Positions 7,826 to 18,873 of a DNA stretch of 64,000 bases are shown piece by piece. Position 1 is the stretch's first letter. Each line of letters starts with the position of its first letter. The translations under genes were made by a program, and so were the position numbers. The notes under the pieces were generated by a model. It was not told where the DNA came from. It made no database searches and worked only from the letters and a program-made list of their open reading frames with translations. Source of the stretch: Microbacterium phyllosphaerae (GTDB taxonomy: Bacteria > Actinomycetota > Actinomycetes > Actinomycetales > Microbacteriaceae); NCBI RefSeq assembly GCF_017876435.1, contig NZ_JAGIOA010000001.1:2790001-2854000 (forward strand), in the 5' to 3' direction.

Positions 7826-10420
7826 ATGTCCGTGATTCCCGACAAGCCCGCACTCGAAGGCCTCGAAGCGAAGTGGGGTGAGTCATGGTCCGAGCAGGGC
7901 ACGTACCTCTTCGACCGCCTCCGCGCCGCACAGTCCGGCCGTGACGGCGTCTACTCGATCGACACTCCCCCGCCGACGGCATCCGGAAGCCTGCACATCG
8001 GACACGTGTTCTCGTACACGCACACCGACGTCAAGGCGCGCTTCGAGCGCATGCGCGGCAAGAACGTGTTCTACCCGATGGGCTGGGACGACAACGGTCT
8101 GCCCACCGAGCGCCGCGTGCAGAACTACTACGGCGTGCGCTGCGACCCGACGCTCCCGTATCAGACCGACTTCACCCCGCCTTTCGAGGGCGGAGACAAC
8201 AAGTCCAGCCGCGCGGCCGACCAGGTGCCGATCAGCCGCCGCAACTTCATCGAGCTCTGCGAGCGCCTGACCATCGAGGACGAGAAGCAGTTCGAGGCCC
8301 TCTTCCGCCAGCTCGGACTCAGCGTCGACTGGACGCAGACGTACCGCACGATCTCCGACGACACGATCCGTCAGAGCCAGCTCGCGTTCCTGCGCAACCT
8401 CGAGCGCGGCGAGGCCTACCAGTCGCTCGCGCCGACGCTGTGGGACATCGACTTCCGCTCGGCCATCGCGCAGGCGGAGCTCGAGGACCGCGATCAGCAG
8501 GCCGCGTACCACACCATCGACTTCCCCTTCGCGGACGGCTCGGGCTCGATCACGATCGAGACGACCCGCCCGGAGCTGCTCCCCGCCTGCGTCGCGATCG
8601 TGACGCACCCCGAGGGGCCGCACAAGCACCTGATCGGCACCACGGTGCGCACCCCGTTCTTCGGCGCCGAGATCGAGATCCACGGACACCACCTCGCACA
8701 GCCCGACAAGGGCACGGGCGCCGCCATGGTCTGCACCTTCGGCGACGTGACGGACATCATCTGGTGGCGCGAGCTGCGCACCGTCGACGGCGGCGACCTG
8801 CCCAACATGACGACGATCGGCCTGGACGGACGCTTCCTGCCCACCGCACCGTCGATCGTCGCCAGCGCCGAGGCCATCGCCTGGTACGAGGCCGAGCTCG
8901 CCGGCAAGACCGTTTTCTCGGCTCGCAAGGCGATCGTCGAGAAGCTGCAGGAGACCGGCGACATGACAGCGGTCGGCAAGCCGTTCAACCACGCGGTGAA
9001 GTTCTTCGAGAAGGGCGACCGCCCGCTCGAGATCGTGTCGACGCGACAGTGGTACATCCGCAACGGCGCCCGCGACGCGAAGCTCCGCGATGAGCTGCTC
9101 GAGCACGGCACCGAGCTCGCCTGGCACCCGGACTTCATGCGCGTGCGCTACGAGAACTGGGTCGGCGGCCTGACCGGCGACTGGCTCGTCTCACGTCAGC
9201 GCTTCTTCGGCGTGCCGATCCCGCTCTGGTACGGCCTCGACGAGAACGGCGATCGCGACTACGACCGCGTGCTCGCCCCCGATCACGCGTCGCTGCCGAT
9301 CGATCCGACGACCGATGTGCCCGCGGGCTACACCGAAGACCAGCGCGGCGCGGCAGGCGGCTTCGAGGCCGAAGCGGACATCCTCGACACCTGGGCGACC
9401 TCCTCCCTCACCCCGCAGCTCGCCGGCGGATGGCAGCGCGACGAGGAGCTGTGGAACCTCACGGCTCCGTTCGACCTGCGTCCGCAGGGTCAGGACATCA
9501 TCCGCACCTGGCTCTTCTCGACGATGCTGCGTTCGACTCTCGAGGACGGTCGTTCGCCGTGGCGCAATGCCGCGATCTCGGGCTTCATCGTCGACCCCGA
9601 CCGCAAGAAGATGTCGAAGTCCAAGGGCAACGTCGTCACCCCGGCGGACATCCTCGAGACCCACGGATCGGATGCGGTGCGCTACTGGGCCGCCTCGAGC
9701 CGCCTGGGCATGGATGCCGCCTTCGACCCGCAGAACCCGACGCAGGTCAAGATCGGCCGCCGCCTGGCGATCAAGGTGCTGAACGCCGCGAAGTTCGTGC
9801 TGTCGTTCCCCGTGCCCGAGGGTGCGCAGGTGACGCATGCGCTCGACGCCTCGATGCTGACCGGGCTCGACGCCGTGGTCGCCGAGGCCACCAGAGCCTT
9901 CGAGAACTACGATCAGGCCAAGGCGCTCGAGGTCACCGAGGCGTTCTTCTGGACCTTCTGCGACGACTACCTCGAGCTCGTCAAGGAGCGTGCCTACAAC
10001 CAGAACGACGTGGGCCAGGCATCCGCCGCGCTCGCGCTGCGTCTGGCGCTGTCGACCCTGCTGCGCCTGCTCGCCCCGATCATCTCGTTCGCGACCGAAG
10101 AGGTGTGGTCGTGGTTCGAAGAGGGCTCGGTGCACACCGCGGCGTGGCCCGAGGCACTCGGCATCGAGGGCGACACCGCGGTGCTGTCGGCCGCGAGCGA
10201 AGCGCTGATCGGCATCCGCCGCGCCAAGACGGAGGCGAAGGCCTCCCAGAAGACGCCGGTGTCGCGGGCTGCGATCGCGGCTCCCGCCGCCAAGCTCGAG
10301 GCACTCCGCGCCGCAGCCGACGACCTCCGGGCCGTGGGACGCATCGCCGACCTCGAGTTCACCGAGGCCGACGAGTTCGCGGTCACCGCGATCGAGCTCG
10401 CGCCGGTCGAGGGCGCCTGA
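7826..10420 (+). CDS. valS: valine--tRNA ligase
   Basis: 864 residues; charges tRNA-Val with valine in the cytoplasm. The class I signatures are clear: HIGH at 57-60 (SGSLHIGHVF) and KMSKS at 595-599 (DRKKMSKSKGN). The DNGLPTERRVQNYYGV segment and the CP1 editing domain between the two signatures match the archaeal-like ValS form found in many actinobacteria. A C-terminal anticodon-binding domain and a short tail end the protein. The ATG follows GAGGAGA. The stop overlaps the next small gene (TGATG). Confidence 0.97.
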   Translation: MSVIPDKPALEGLEAKWGESWSEQGTYLFDRLRAAQSGRDGVYSIDTPPPTASGSLHIGHVFSYTHTDVKARFERMRGKNVFYPMGWDDNGLPTERRVQNYYGVRCDPTLPYQTDFTPPFEGGDNKSSRAADQVPISRRNFIELCERLTIEDEKQFEALFRQLGLSVDWTQTYRTISDDTIRQSQLAFLRNLERGEAYQSLAPTLWDIDFRSAIAQAELEDRDQQAAYHTIDFPFADGSGSITIETTRPELLPACVAIVTHPEGPHKHLIGTTVRTPFFGAEIEIHGHHLAQPDKGTGAAMVCTFGDVTDIIWWRELRTVDGGDLPNMTTIGLDGRFLPTAPSIVASAEAIAWYEAELAGKTVFSARKAIVEKLQETGDMTAVGKPFNHAVKFFEKGDRPLEIVSTRQWYIRNGARDAKLRDELLEHGTELAWHPDFMRVRYENWVGGLTGDWLVSRQRFFGVPIPLWYGLDENGDRDYDRVLAPDHASLPIDPTTDVPAGYTEDQRGAAGGFEAEADILDTWATSSLTPQLAGGWQRDEELWNLTAPFDLRPQGQDIIRTWLFSTMLRSTLEDGRSPWRNAAISGFIVDPDRKKMSKSKGNVVTPADILETHGSDAVRYWAASSRLGMDAAFDPQNPTQVKIGRRLAIKVLNAAKFVLSFPVPEGAQVTHALDASMLTGLDAVVAEATRAFENYDQAKALEVTEAFFWTFCDDYLELVKERAYNQNDVGQASAALALRLALSTLLRLLAPIISFATEEVWSWFEEGSVHTAAWPEALGIEGDTAVLSAASEALIGIRRAKTEAKASQKTPVSRAAIAAPAAKLEALRAAADDLRAVGRIADLEFTEADEFAVTAIELAPVEGA

Positions 10421-10635
10421 TGCAGCTGGGCACGCGGTGGGCCACCGGCTCCGAGCCGCCGGCATCCGTTCCCGCCGCGCTCCGGCCGGCCATCGCCGAG
10501 GTCGAATCGCGCGGTCTCACGGGGCACTGGACCCTCACCTGGCTCGAGGGCCGCGCGATCGCCGAGCTCGATGCGGGCTGGGAAGTCGTGCAGACGGGCT
10601 CCGGCGACGTGATCGCCCGCCCGTTCGAGGACTGA
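10420..10635 (+). CDS. hypothetical protein, 71 residues, coupled to valS
   Basis: No recognised domain. The ATG overlaps the valS stop (TGATG), so it is probably translated by re-initiation. The chain is soluble, with a central WTLTWLEGRAIAELDAGWEVV stretch of beta-like alternation. A terminator lies 15 nt after the stop, making valS plus this gene a two-gene unit. Confidence 0.6.
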   Translation: MQLGTRWATGSEPPASVPAALRPAIAEVESRGLTGHWTLTWLEGRAIAELDAGWEVVQTGSGDVIARPFED

Positions 10636-10650
10636 TCCGACTCAGACGAC

Positions 10651-10686
10651 GAAGCCCCCTGTCCGCGCCTGCGGCAGGGGGCTTCG
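10651..10686 (+). terminator. intrinsic terminator after valS unit
   Basis: GAAGCCCCCTG pairs with CAGGGGGCTTC around an ~12-nt loop. It sits between convergent transcription units and may work in both directions. Confidence 0.75.
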
Positions 10687-10710
10687 CTGCGATCGGAGCG
10701 CCTCAGCGCC

Positions 10711-10929
10711 TCAGCGCCGCGAGAGCCCGACCTGCGCGAGCATGTGATCGACCGCCCGCGGATCCTGGCGCCTGGTCTGCTGTTCACGCAGGAGGTCGAG
10801 CGCGAGCACCCGCTTCTCTGCCCGACGTGCGATGCGACGTTCGACGAAGGCGGTGAGCAGATCGGCGAAGCCAAGGAGCTTCCGCTCCGCCTGAGTCGGG
10901 GCGACGAGCTGGATGGTCGCGCTGGTCAT
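10711..10929 (-). CDS. hypothetical small basic protein, 72 residues, partner of an ArsR-like regulator
   Basis: Not a family I recognise. The chain is predicted to be almost entirely helical and rich in Arg and Leu (ERRIARRAEKRVLALDLLREQQ). It has no membrane segment or metal-binding motif. Its ATG overlaps the stop of the upstream winged-helix regulator (ATGA), so the two are made together. It could be a co-factor of the regulator or act alone. Confidence 0.65.
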   Translation of the reverse strand: MTSATIQLVAPTQAERKLLGFADLLTAFVERRIARRAEKRVLALDLLREQQTRRQDPRAVDHMLAQVGLSRR

Positions 10930-11549
10930 GACTCCTCCTCGTTCGAGTCGGTGGCGTCGGAGAGCACAGGCCCCGTCGACGGAAGATCGAAGAGCTCGGT
11001 GCGCATCGATACGCGACGCACGTCCGGCCCGGTCTGGCCTCGATACCGCGCGACCGCACTGTCGATGACGGCCATGAGCTCGTCTTTGAGATCCTCCATC
11101 TGCGAAGGAGTCATCTCGAGGAGGGTCGTGGCGATCAGGCCCGCATCCTTCCACCCCTCCGGCACCTCGATGTCGGGGCGGTTCACGTACGACATCAGGG
11201 TCTCGTGCCGCAGCCGGAAGAACTCCGACGACACGATCTGCGCGGCTGCGCGGTTGGCCGGCGACATGCTCTGGCTCGGACCGGGGATGTCGATGCGCCC
11301 CTGGGGGAGCTCCCACCATCGCTCCCGCGCCGTACCTCGTCCTTCGACCTCGTGGATCAGGTCGTGGGCCGAGAGGGTGCGCAGGTGGTAGCTCGTGGAA
11401 CCGGAGGTCTCCCCCAGCATCGAGGCGAGCGAACTCGCCGTCTGCGGCCCGTGAGCGCTCAGCAGATCGAAGATCCGCACGCGCAGCGGGTGCGCCAGCG
11501 CCTTGAGCGCCCCTGAGTCGAGTCGTCGTAGCTGCTCTTCGTCTGCCAT
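10926..11549 (-). CDS. ArsR-like winged-helix transcriptional regulator
   Basis: 207 residues. The N-terminal HTH (LKALAHPLRVRIFDLLSAHG ... ASSLASMLGETSGSTSYHLRTL) matches the HTH_20/ArsR winged-helix type; the ~110-residue C-terminal part is of unknown fold and longer than in simple metal sensors. No cysteine cluster typical of metal sensing is present. A leaderless promoter with TTGCAA repeats overlaps its start, which suggests autoregulation. It is co-translated with a 72-residue protein. Confidence 0.85.
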   Translation of the reverse strand: MADEEQLRRLDSGALKALAHPLRVRIFDLLSAHGPQTASSLASMLGETSGSTSYHLRTLSAHDLIHEVEGRGTARERWWELPQGRIDIPGPSQSMSPANRAAAQIVSSEFFRLRHETLMSYVNRPDIEVPEGWKDAGLIATTLLEMTPSQMEDLKDELMAVIDSAVARYRGQTGPDVRRVSMRTELFDLPSTGPVLSDATDSNEEES

Positions 11550-11556
11550 GCATGCA

Positions 11557-11611
11557 AAGATACGCTTGCAAAGAGTTATTTGCAAGCTTTCTTTTGCAAA
11601 GAACTCTTTGC
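11557..11611 (-). promoter_or_regulatory. leaderless promoter embedded in a TTGCAA repeat/palindrome operator
   Basis: Minus-strand -35 TTGCAA (11585-11580), exact 17-nt spacer and -10 TATCTT (11562-11557), with the ATG 7 nt further on. A perfect 10-bp inverted repeat GCAAAGAGTT (11568-11577)/AACTCTTTGC (11602-11611) and several TTGCAA/TTGCAAA copies overlap it. This is a likely operator for the adjacent winged-helix regulator. Confidence 0.7.
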
Positions 11612-11622
11612 CAGGCTCGAGG

Positions 11623-12801
11623 TCAGCTCACGGTGGCTCTCGCAGTGACGAACGCCGCCACGCAGCGTTCGATCTGCTCGGGTGTGTGCGCCGCCGACAG
11701 CTGCACACGGATCCGCGCCAGCCCGCGGGGAACGACCGGGAAGCTGAATGCGGTCACGTAGATGCCCTGCACCTGCATCTCGGTCGCGATGCGTGCTGTG
11801 AGACCCGCGTCGCCGAACATGACCGGAACGATCGGATGCTCCCCCGGCAGCAGGTCGAAGCCCTCCGCCGTCATCCGCTCCCGGAACAGGGCGGCGTTGT
11901 CGCGCAGACGCGCACGGAGATCGGCCGACCCCTCGACCAGGTCGAGAGCCGTCAGGGTGCCGGCCACGATGGCCGGTGCGAGCGTGTTCGAGAACAGATA
12001 CGGACGCGAGCGCTGACGCAGCAGGGCGACGATGTCGGCGTGCGAAGCGACGTAGCCGCCGGATGCTCCACCCAGCGCCTTCCCGAACGTGCCCGTGTAG
12101 ATGTCGACACGATCGGCGACGCCGCAGAGCTCAGGAGTGCCCCGGCCGTTCTCGCCCACGAACCCGACGGCGTGCGAGTCGTCGACGAAGACGAGGGCGT
12201 CGTAACGCTCCGCCAGGTCGCAGATCTCGGCGAGCGGTGCGATGTAGCCGTCCATCGAGAAGACCCCGTCCGTGACGACCACCCGGAAACGGGCATCGGA
12301 TGCCGCCTGCAGCTGCTCTTCGAGGTCCGCCATGTCGCGGTTCCGGTACCGCAGCCGACGGGCCTTGGAGAGACGGATCCCGTCGATGATCGACGCGTGG
12401 TTGAGCTCGTCCGAGATGATCGCGTCCTCGGCGCCGAAGAGCGTCTCGAAGACGCCCCCGTTGGCGTCGAAACACGACGAGTACAGGATCGCGTCATCCG
12501 TTCCGAGGAACCCCGCGAGCCTGCGCTCCAGCTCCAGGTGCTGCTCCTGGGTGCCGCAGATGAAGCGGACGCTCGCGAGTCCGTAGCCCCATTCCTGCAG
12601 CGCCGCGGTCGCGGACTCGAGGATTCGCGGGTCATCCGCGAGCCCCAGGTAGTTGTTGGCGCAGAAGTTGAGCACCTCTGCGCCGTCTGCCGTGATCTCA
12701 GCGCTCTGCGGTCCGCGGATGCCGCGCTCGCGCTTCGTGAGCCCCGCGGCCTCGATGCCGCCGAGCTCGCCCGCCACATGCTTCCGGAATGTCCCGTACA
12801 T
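11623..12801 (-). CDS. kbl: glycine C-acetyltransferase (2-amino-3-ketobutyrate CoA ligase)
   Basis: 392 residues, the usual length. A PLP enzyme of the alpha-oxoamine synthase family that splits 2-amino-3-oxobutyrate with CoA to glycine and acetyl-CoA. Diagnostic stretches are [12 protein letters not shown] near residue 50, [15 protein letters not shown], and [14 protein letters not shown], where the lysine binds PLP. The ATG overlaps the tdh stop by one base (TGATG), so the two steps of threonine breakdown are co-expressed. Confidence 0.96.
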   Translation of the reverse strand: MYGTFRKHVAGELGGIEAAGLTKRERGIRGPQSAEITADGAEVLNFCANNYLGLADDPRILESATAALQEWGYGLASVRFICGTQEQHLELERRLAGFLGTDDAILYSSCFDANGGVFETLFGAEDAIISDELNHASIIDGIRLSKARRLRYRNRDMADLEEQLQAASDARFRVVVTDGVFSMDGYIAPLAEICDLAERYDALVFVDDSHAVGFVGENGRGTPELCGVADRVDIYTGTFGKALGGASGGYVASHADIVALLRQRSRPYLFSNTLAPAIVAGTLTALDLVEGSADLRARLRDNAALFRERMTAEGFDLLPGEHPIVPVMFGDAGLTARIATEMQVQGIYVTAFSFPVVPRGLARIRVQLSAAHTPEQIERCVAAFVTARATVS

Positions 12802-13844
12802 CACAGCTCCGTCCAGTCGAGGATGATCTTTCCCGTGCCTGCGGACTCTGCCGCGGCGAAGCCCTGCTCCCAATCCCTGGCGGGGATCACGTCGGCGATC
12901 ACCCGTCCGATCGAGTCGCGCAGCGTCGCGCTGGTCTGCAGCATCGCACCCATGGCGTTCCACGTCTCGAACATCTCGCGTCCGTAGATGCCCTTGATCG
13001 TCAGCATGTGGGTGACGAGCTTGCCCCAGTCGATGTCGAACCCCGTACTGGGCAGCCCGAGCATCGCGATCCGGCCGCCATGGTTCATGTTGTCGATCAT
13101 GGCCGGCAGCGCCGACGGCGCCCCGCTCATCTCGAAACCGATGTCGAAGCCCTCGCGGAGTCCGAGGCAGTGCTGGGCGTCACGGATGTCACGGACCGAG
13201 ACATCGACGACTTCGTCCGCGCCCATCAGCCGGGCCATCTCGAGACGCGGCGCGCTCACGTCGGTCGCCGCGATGAAGCGGGCTCCGGCATGCCGGGCGA
13301 CGGCGATCGCCATCAGACCGATCGGCCCGCATCCCGTCACGAGCACGTCCTCGCCGACGAGGGGGAAGGTGAGTGCCGTGTGCACGGCGTTGCCGAGCGG
13401 ATCGAAGATCGCCCCGAGCTCGGGGGTGACATCGGCGTGATGCACCCAGACATTGGTCGCAGGCAGGGCGAGGAACTCGGCGAACGCACCGTCGCGCTGG
13501 AGCCCGAGGCCGATCGTGCGGATGCACATCTGCCGCCGCCCGGCTCGACAGTTGCGACACGTGCCGCACACGATGTGACCTTCACCCGACACGCGGTCAC
13601 CCACAGCGATGTCGTGCACGAGCGGACCCACCTCGACGACCTCGCCGTAGAACTCGTGTCCGGGGATGAGGGGCGCGTCGATCGCGGATGCCGCCCAGTC
13701 GTCCCAGCGACGGATGTGCAGGTCGGTGCCGCAGATCCCTGTGCGCAGGACGCGGATCACGACCTCATCCGCCGCCGCTGTGGGCTCAGGACGATCGACC
13801 AGCGCGAGACCGGCTGCGCGTTCGGCTTTGAACAATGCCTTCAT
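12801..13844 (-). CDS. tdh: L-threonine 3-dehydrogenase
   Basis: 347 residues. A zinc-dependent medium-chain dehydrogenase oxidising threonine to 2-amino-3-oxobutyrate with NAD. The catalytic zinc ligand is Cys38 in GICGTDLHI; a structural zinc site is formed by the [15 protein letters not shown] cysteines; the nucleotide-binding turn is VTGCGPIG. The ATG at 13844 was chosen over upstream in-frame starts because MKALFKAE matches the family N-terminus. It leads the tdh-kbl operon, divergent from a LysR gene. Confidence 0.95.
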   Translation of the reverse strand: MKALFKAERAAGLALVDRPEPTAAADEVVIRVLRTGICGTDLHIRRWDDWAASAIDAPLIPGHEFYGEVVEVGPLVHDIAVGDRVSGEGHIVCGTCRNCRAGRRQMCIRTIGLGLQRDGAFAEFLALPATNVWVHHADVTPELGAIFDPLGNAVHTALTFPLVGEDVLVTGCGPIGLMAIAVARHAGARFIAATDVSAPRLEMARLMGADEVVDVSVRDIRDAQHCLGLREGFDIGFEMSGAPSALPAMIDNMNHGGRIAMLGLPSTGFDIDWGKLVTHMLTIKGIYGREMFETWNAMGAMLQTSATLRDSIGRVIADVIPARDWEQGFAAAESAGTGKIILDWTEL

Positions 13845-13925
13845 ACGACGATCACACCGCATCCGACGATGTAGAACAATCGCAGAATGCTGCACCGATC
13901 ATGTAGTGGGAGCTAACCTTTCCGA
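13845..13925. promoter_or_regulatory. divergent tdh/LysR control region
   Basis: 81 nt between divergent starts. For the LysR gene, TAACCT (13914-13919) lies 6 nt before the ATG, a leaderless arrangement. Two ATGTAG copies about 31 nt apart (near 13869 and 13900) could be regulator sites. The LysR product is the natural candidate to bind here. Confidence 0.45.
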
Positions 13926-14834
13926 ATGGAACTCCATCAGCTGCAGATCCTCAGAGAGCTCGGCGCCCTCGGCAGCGTCGCCGCCGTCGCCGAGAACCTC
14001 GGCGTCACTCCATCCGCCGTGTCGCAGCACCTGGCGGCTCTGCAGCGGAGCTTCCGCACGCCGCTCACTCGCAAGGACGGCCGTCGCCTGATGCTGACCG
14101 CCGCGGGAGAGGTGCTGGCCACGGCCGGCGCCGAGGCGATCGATGCCATGGCGGCAGCGCGGAGCGCGCTCGACGACTTCGAAGGCGACAGCACCGGCAT
14201 CGTCACGATCAGCGGATTCCACAGCGTCGGGCAGGCGCTTTTCGGCTCTCTGATCCGTGAGCTCGACTCCGCAGACGCGGCTCCTCACGTGCGACTCACC
14301 GATGAGGACGTGGCGCAGAGCGAATTCCCCGCACTCACCGCCCGATACGACCTGGTGCTCGCACATCGCATGGAGCACTCCCCACCGTGGCCGACGGACG
14401 GCGTGCGCAGCCTGGCGCTCGTGCGCGAGCCGCTCGACGTCGCCGTCGCGGCAGCCCACCCCCTCGCCTCGCGCGGACAGGTGACGTCCTTCGACGTCGT
14501 CGACAGCCCATGGGTCACGAGTCGCGTGGGCTACTCCCCCGACGACGTGCTGCGCGCCGTCTCGGCCGTCGCCGGACGCCCCGTCGAGATCCGCCACCGT
14601 GTCAACGACTACGGGGCTGTCGCGGCGGTCGTCGCCGCAGGAGGGGTTCTGGGGATGCTGCCGCGCTACACGACCCGCACCGTCGACGACCGCGACATCG
14701 TCCGACTGCCGCTGCGTGGCGTCAGCACCCACCGGATGATCGATGTGCTCGCCCGGCCCGAGAACCTGAGGCGGCAGTCCGTGCGCCTCGTCGTCGAGGC
14801 CCTGCAGCGGGTCATGGCTAGGCTCAGAGGATGA
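13926..14834 (+). CDS. LysR-family transcriptional regulator
   Basis: 302 residues. The N-terminal HTH spans about 1-60 (LHQLQILRELGALGSVAAVAENLGVTPSAVSQHLAAL). A type 2 periplasmic-binding-like effector domain runs from about 90 to 290. Its divergent position suggests it controls tdh-kbl, with threonine or a product as possible effector; this is inferred from context. The stop overlaps the next gene's ATG (ATGA), so regulator and peptidase are also co-translated. Confidence 0.92.
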   Translation: MELHQLQILRELGALGSVAAVAENLGVTPSAVSQHLAALQRSFRTPLTRKDGRRLMLTAAGEVLATAGAEAIDAMAAARSALDDFEGDSTGIVTISGFHSVGQALFGSLIRELDSADAAPHVRLTDEDVAQSEFPALTARYDLVLAHRMEHSPPWPTDGVRSLALVREPLDVAVAAAHPLASRGQVTSFDVVDSPWVTSRVGYSPDDVLRAVSAVAGRPVEIRHRVNDYGAVAAVVAAGGVLGMLPRYTTRTVDDRDIVRLPLRGVSTHRMIDVLARPENLRRQSVRLVVEALQRVMARLRG

Positions 14835-16882
14835 CCGACGCCTCGAACCCGCTGCTCCAGCCGTCCACGCTCCCCTACGGTCTTCCCGACTTCGCCGCCA
14901 TCAGGCCCGAGCACTATCTGCCCGCCTTCGAGGCCGCCTTCGACGAGCACCTCCGGGAGGTCTCGCGGATCACGATGGTGCGCTCCATGCCCACCTTCGA
15001 GAACACGATCGAGGCGCTCGAGCGCGCGGGCGAACTTCTCGACCGTGTGGCGCATGCCTTCTACACCGTGACCTCGGCGGATGCGACCGCCGAGATCCAG
15101 AAGATCGACGAGCAGCTCGCCCCTCTGATGGCCGCGCACCAGGATGCGATCACGCTCGACGGCGCCCTCTACTGGCGCGTGCAGCAGGTGTACGCACAGC
15201 TCGCGGATCTCGACCTCGATGATGAGCAGCGTTACCTGGTCGAACGACACCACCGCGAGATGACGCATGCAGGAGCCGCCCTCGACGACGGCGCGAAGGC
15301 CCGCCTCACGCAGCTCAACCAGCAGCTCTCGACGCTGAACAACACCTTCGAGCGCAATCTGCTGAACGACACCAACGACCTCGCTGTCGTCTTCGACTCC
15401 GCCGACGAGCTCGCGGGTCTCAGCTCGGGTGAGCTCTCTGCCGCTTCCCGCTCCGCCGAGGAGCGCGGTCTCGACGGCAGGTACGTGATCTCGCTCCCGC
15501 TGTTCACGGGGCACCCCTACCTGGCGCAGCTCCGTGATCGCGACGCGCGCCGGCGGATCATGGCCGCCTCTCGAGCCAGGGGATCACGAGACAACGCGAA
15601 CGACAACCGCCCGGTGCTGCGTGAGATCGTGCGACTCCGTGCAGAGCGCGCTGAGCTTCTCGGCTACACCTCGCACGCGGCCTACGTCACGGCCGACGAG
15701 ACGGCGGGGACCCCCGAGGCGGTCGAGCTGATGCTGCGCGAGCTCGCCGCTCCCTCGGCGCGCAACGCCCGCGCTGAGCGGGAAGCCCTGCAGGCCATCG
15801 TCGATGAGACGGAGAGTGCGCCCTTCCCTGTCGAGGCGCATGACTGGGCGTTCTTCACCGAGAAGGTGCGCACCGCACGATACGACATCGACACGAGCGC
15901 CCTGCGCCCCTGGTTCGAGGCCGAGCGAGTGCTGCAGGACGGTGTCTTCTTCGCCGCCACGCAGCTCTACGGCGTCACCTTCAGCGAACGGCACGACCTG
16001 GTGGCCTATCACCCGGGCGCGCGCGTGTTCGAGGTGCACAACGCCGACGGCACCGAGCTCGGGCTGTACGTGCTCGACCTCTACACGCGCGACTCCAAGC
16101 GCGGGGGCGCATGGATGAACCCGATCGTGAGCCAGTCGCGTCTTCGCGACACGCGGCCGGTCGTGGTGAACAACCTCAATGTCCCACTCCCCGGTGACGG
16201 CGAACCGACCCTGCTGACTCTCGACGAGGTCACCACGCTCTTCCACGAGTTCGGGCACGCCCTGCACGGCCTCTTCGCCGTGGTGACCTATCCGCACTTC
16301 GCCGGCACCAACGTCTTCCGCGACTTCGTCGAATTCCCCAGCCAGGTGAACGAGATGTGGATCCTCTGGCCCGAGGTCCTCGACAACTACGCCCGGCACC
16401 ATGAGACCGGTGAGGCACTCGACCCGGCGATCCTCGAGCGCCTGCGCGCGACAGAGACCTTCAACCAGGGGCACGACACCAGCGAGTACCTCGCGGCCGC
16501 CTGGCTCGATCAGGCATGGCACCGAGTTGGTTCGGATGCCGAGGTCGCCGACGTCGCCGCATTCGAGGCTGCGGCGCTCGCCGACATCGGCCTCGATGAC
16601 CCGGTGGTGCCGACGCGCTACTCGTCGACCTACTTCGCGCACGTGTTCTCGGGCGGGTACAGCGCCGGGTACTACTCGTACATCTGGAGTGAGGTGCTCG
16701 ACGCCGACACCGTGGACTGGTTCCGCGAGAACGGCGGCCTCACACGCGAGAACGGCGATCGGTTCCGTGCACGCCTCCTCGGCGTGGGCGGCTCGAAGGA
16801 CCCGCTCGACGCCTACCGCGACTTCCGCGGGCGTGACGCCGAGATCGCACCGCTGCTGACGCGGCGAGGACTGGATACCTGA
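14831..16882 (+). CDS. M3-family metallopeptidase (peptidyl-dipeptidase Dcp / oligopeptidase A type)
   Basis: 683 residues, the normal family length. The zinc motif HEFGH (472-476, in LFHEFGHALHGL) and a downstream glutamate in the M3 FVEFPSQVNEMW segment form the catalytic site. No signal peptide is visible, so it acts in the cytoplasm on short peptides. The N-terminal region (LPDFAAIRPEHYLPAFEAAF) is typical of Dcp proteins. It is coupled to the LysR gene by ATGA overlap. Confidence 0.93.
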   Translation: MTDASNPLLQPSTLPYGLPDFAAIRPEHYLPAFEAAFDEHLREVSRITMVRSMPTFENTIEALERAGELLDRVAHAFYTVTSADATAEIQKIDEQLAPLMAAHQDAITLDGALYWRVQQVYAQLADLDLDDEQRYLVERHHREMTHAGAALDDGAKARLTQLNQQLSTLNNTFERNLLNDTNDLAVVFDSADELAGLSSGELSAASRSAEERGLDGRYVISLPLFTGHPYLAQLRDRDARRRIMAASRARGSRDNANDNRPVLREIVRLRAERAELLGYTSHAAYVTADETAGTPEAVELMLRELAAPSARNARAEREALQAIVDETESAPFPVEAHDWAFFTEKVRTARYDIDTSALRPWFEAERVLQDGVFFAATQLYGVTFSERHDLVAYHPGARVFEVHNADGTELGLYVLDLYTRDSKRGGAWMNPIVSQSRLRDTRPVVVNNLNVPLPGDGEPTLLTLDEVTTLFHEFGHALHGLFAVVTYPHFAGTNVFRDFVEFPSQVNEMWILWPEVLDNYARHHETGEALDPAILERLRATETFNQGHDTSEYLAAAWLDQAWHRVGSDAEVADVAAFEAAALADIGLDDPVVPTRYSSTYFAHVFSGGYSAGYYSYIWSEVLDADTVDWFRENGGLTRENGDRFRARLLGVGGSKDPLDAYRDFRGRDAEIAPLLTRRGLDT

Positions 16883-16908
16883 GCGGATCCTCCGGGCTCC
16901 CGCTCATC

Positions 16909-17441
16909 TCAGCGGTCGAGCAGTTCCATCGCCTTGTACCAGGTGAGCTGGTGGTAGCTCTGCGCGAGGTGATCGCCGAGGCCGTCGAGCGACACGACGT
17001 GCACGGCGATCGCCTCGCTGTCGTCGAGCTCCTGCTCGGCGACGCGGACGCAGTCGCGCGCGAGGAAGTGATGCACGCGATTGGTGTGGTTGCCGAAGTT
17101 CGCCCAGGTGGATCCGAGTTCGACGATCTCGCCCGCTTCGTACCCCGTCTCCTCGCGAAGCTCCCGAGCCGCCGCGTCGATCGGAGCCTCGCCGGATTCC
17201 ATGCCGCCTCCGATCGTGCCCACAGCGACGATCCCCGCTCCGTGACGGTACTCCTCGACGACGATCGCGTGGCCGTCGGCATTCAGCGCGAGCACTGAGA
17301 TCCAGTCTCCGTACTCGAGCACGTAGTAGGGCGCGATCCGACGATCGTCCGCATCGCGGCAGTCGTCGGCGCGCACGCGTATCCAGCGGTCGGCGACGAC
17401 GGTCTCGCTGTCGTCGACCCGCCAGGGCGCCGGAGTCGAAC

Positions 17442-17445
<4 letters not shown>
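16909..17445 (-). CDS. NUDIX hydrolase
   Basis: 178 residues. The complete Nudix box is [24 protein letters not shown] (written here as G-G-M then REL-REETG), with metal-binding glutamates in REETG. Length and the preceding beta-rich half resemble ADP-ribose/NDP-sugar pyrophosphatases, but the substrate is not set by sequence. The GTG start overlaps the clpX stop (GTGA), placing it downstream of clpX in the same transcript. Confidence 0.88.
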
Positions 17446-18710
<1,265 letters not shown>

Positions 18711-18826
18711 GCGCGTCCTCCTAGGGGGATCCAGAGATCGTCTACTGAGCCTAACCGCTGCACCCGACACCGGGACGCATTGGCGCGTCGGAGGACATCT
18801 CGAGTCCGTATCGACCGGTACACGGA

Positions 18827-18859
18827 AGGCCCGCCCCGAGCGTTGCGCGGGACGGGCCT
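18827..18859 (-). terminator. terminator after the deoC-aldehyde dehydrogenase operon
   Basis: AGGCCCG-CCCCG pairs with CGGG-ACGGGCCT around a short loop, 15 nt past the stop of the truncated aldehyde dehydrogenase gene. No strong U-tract follows. Confidence 0.6.
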
Positions 18860-18873
18860 CCGAGGTGTTCGGA

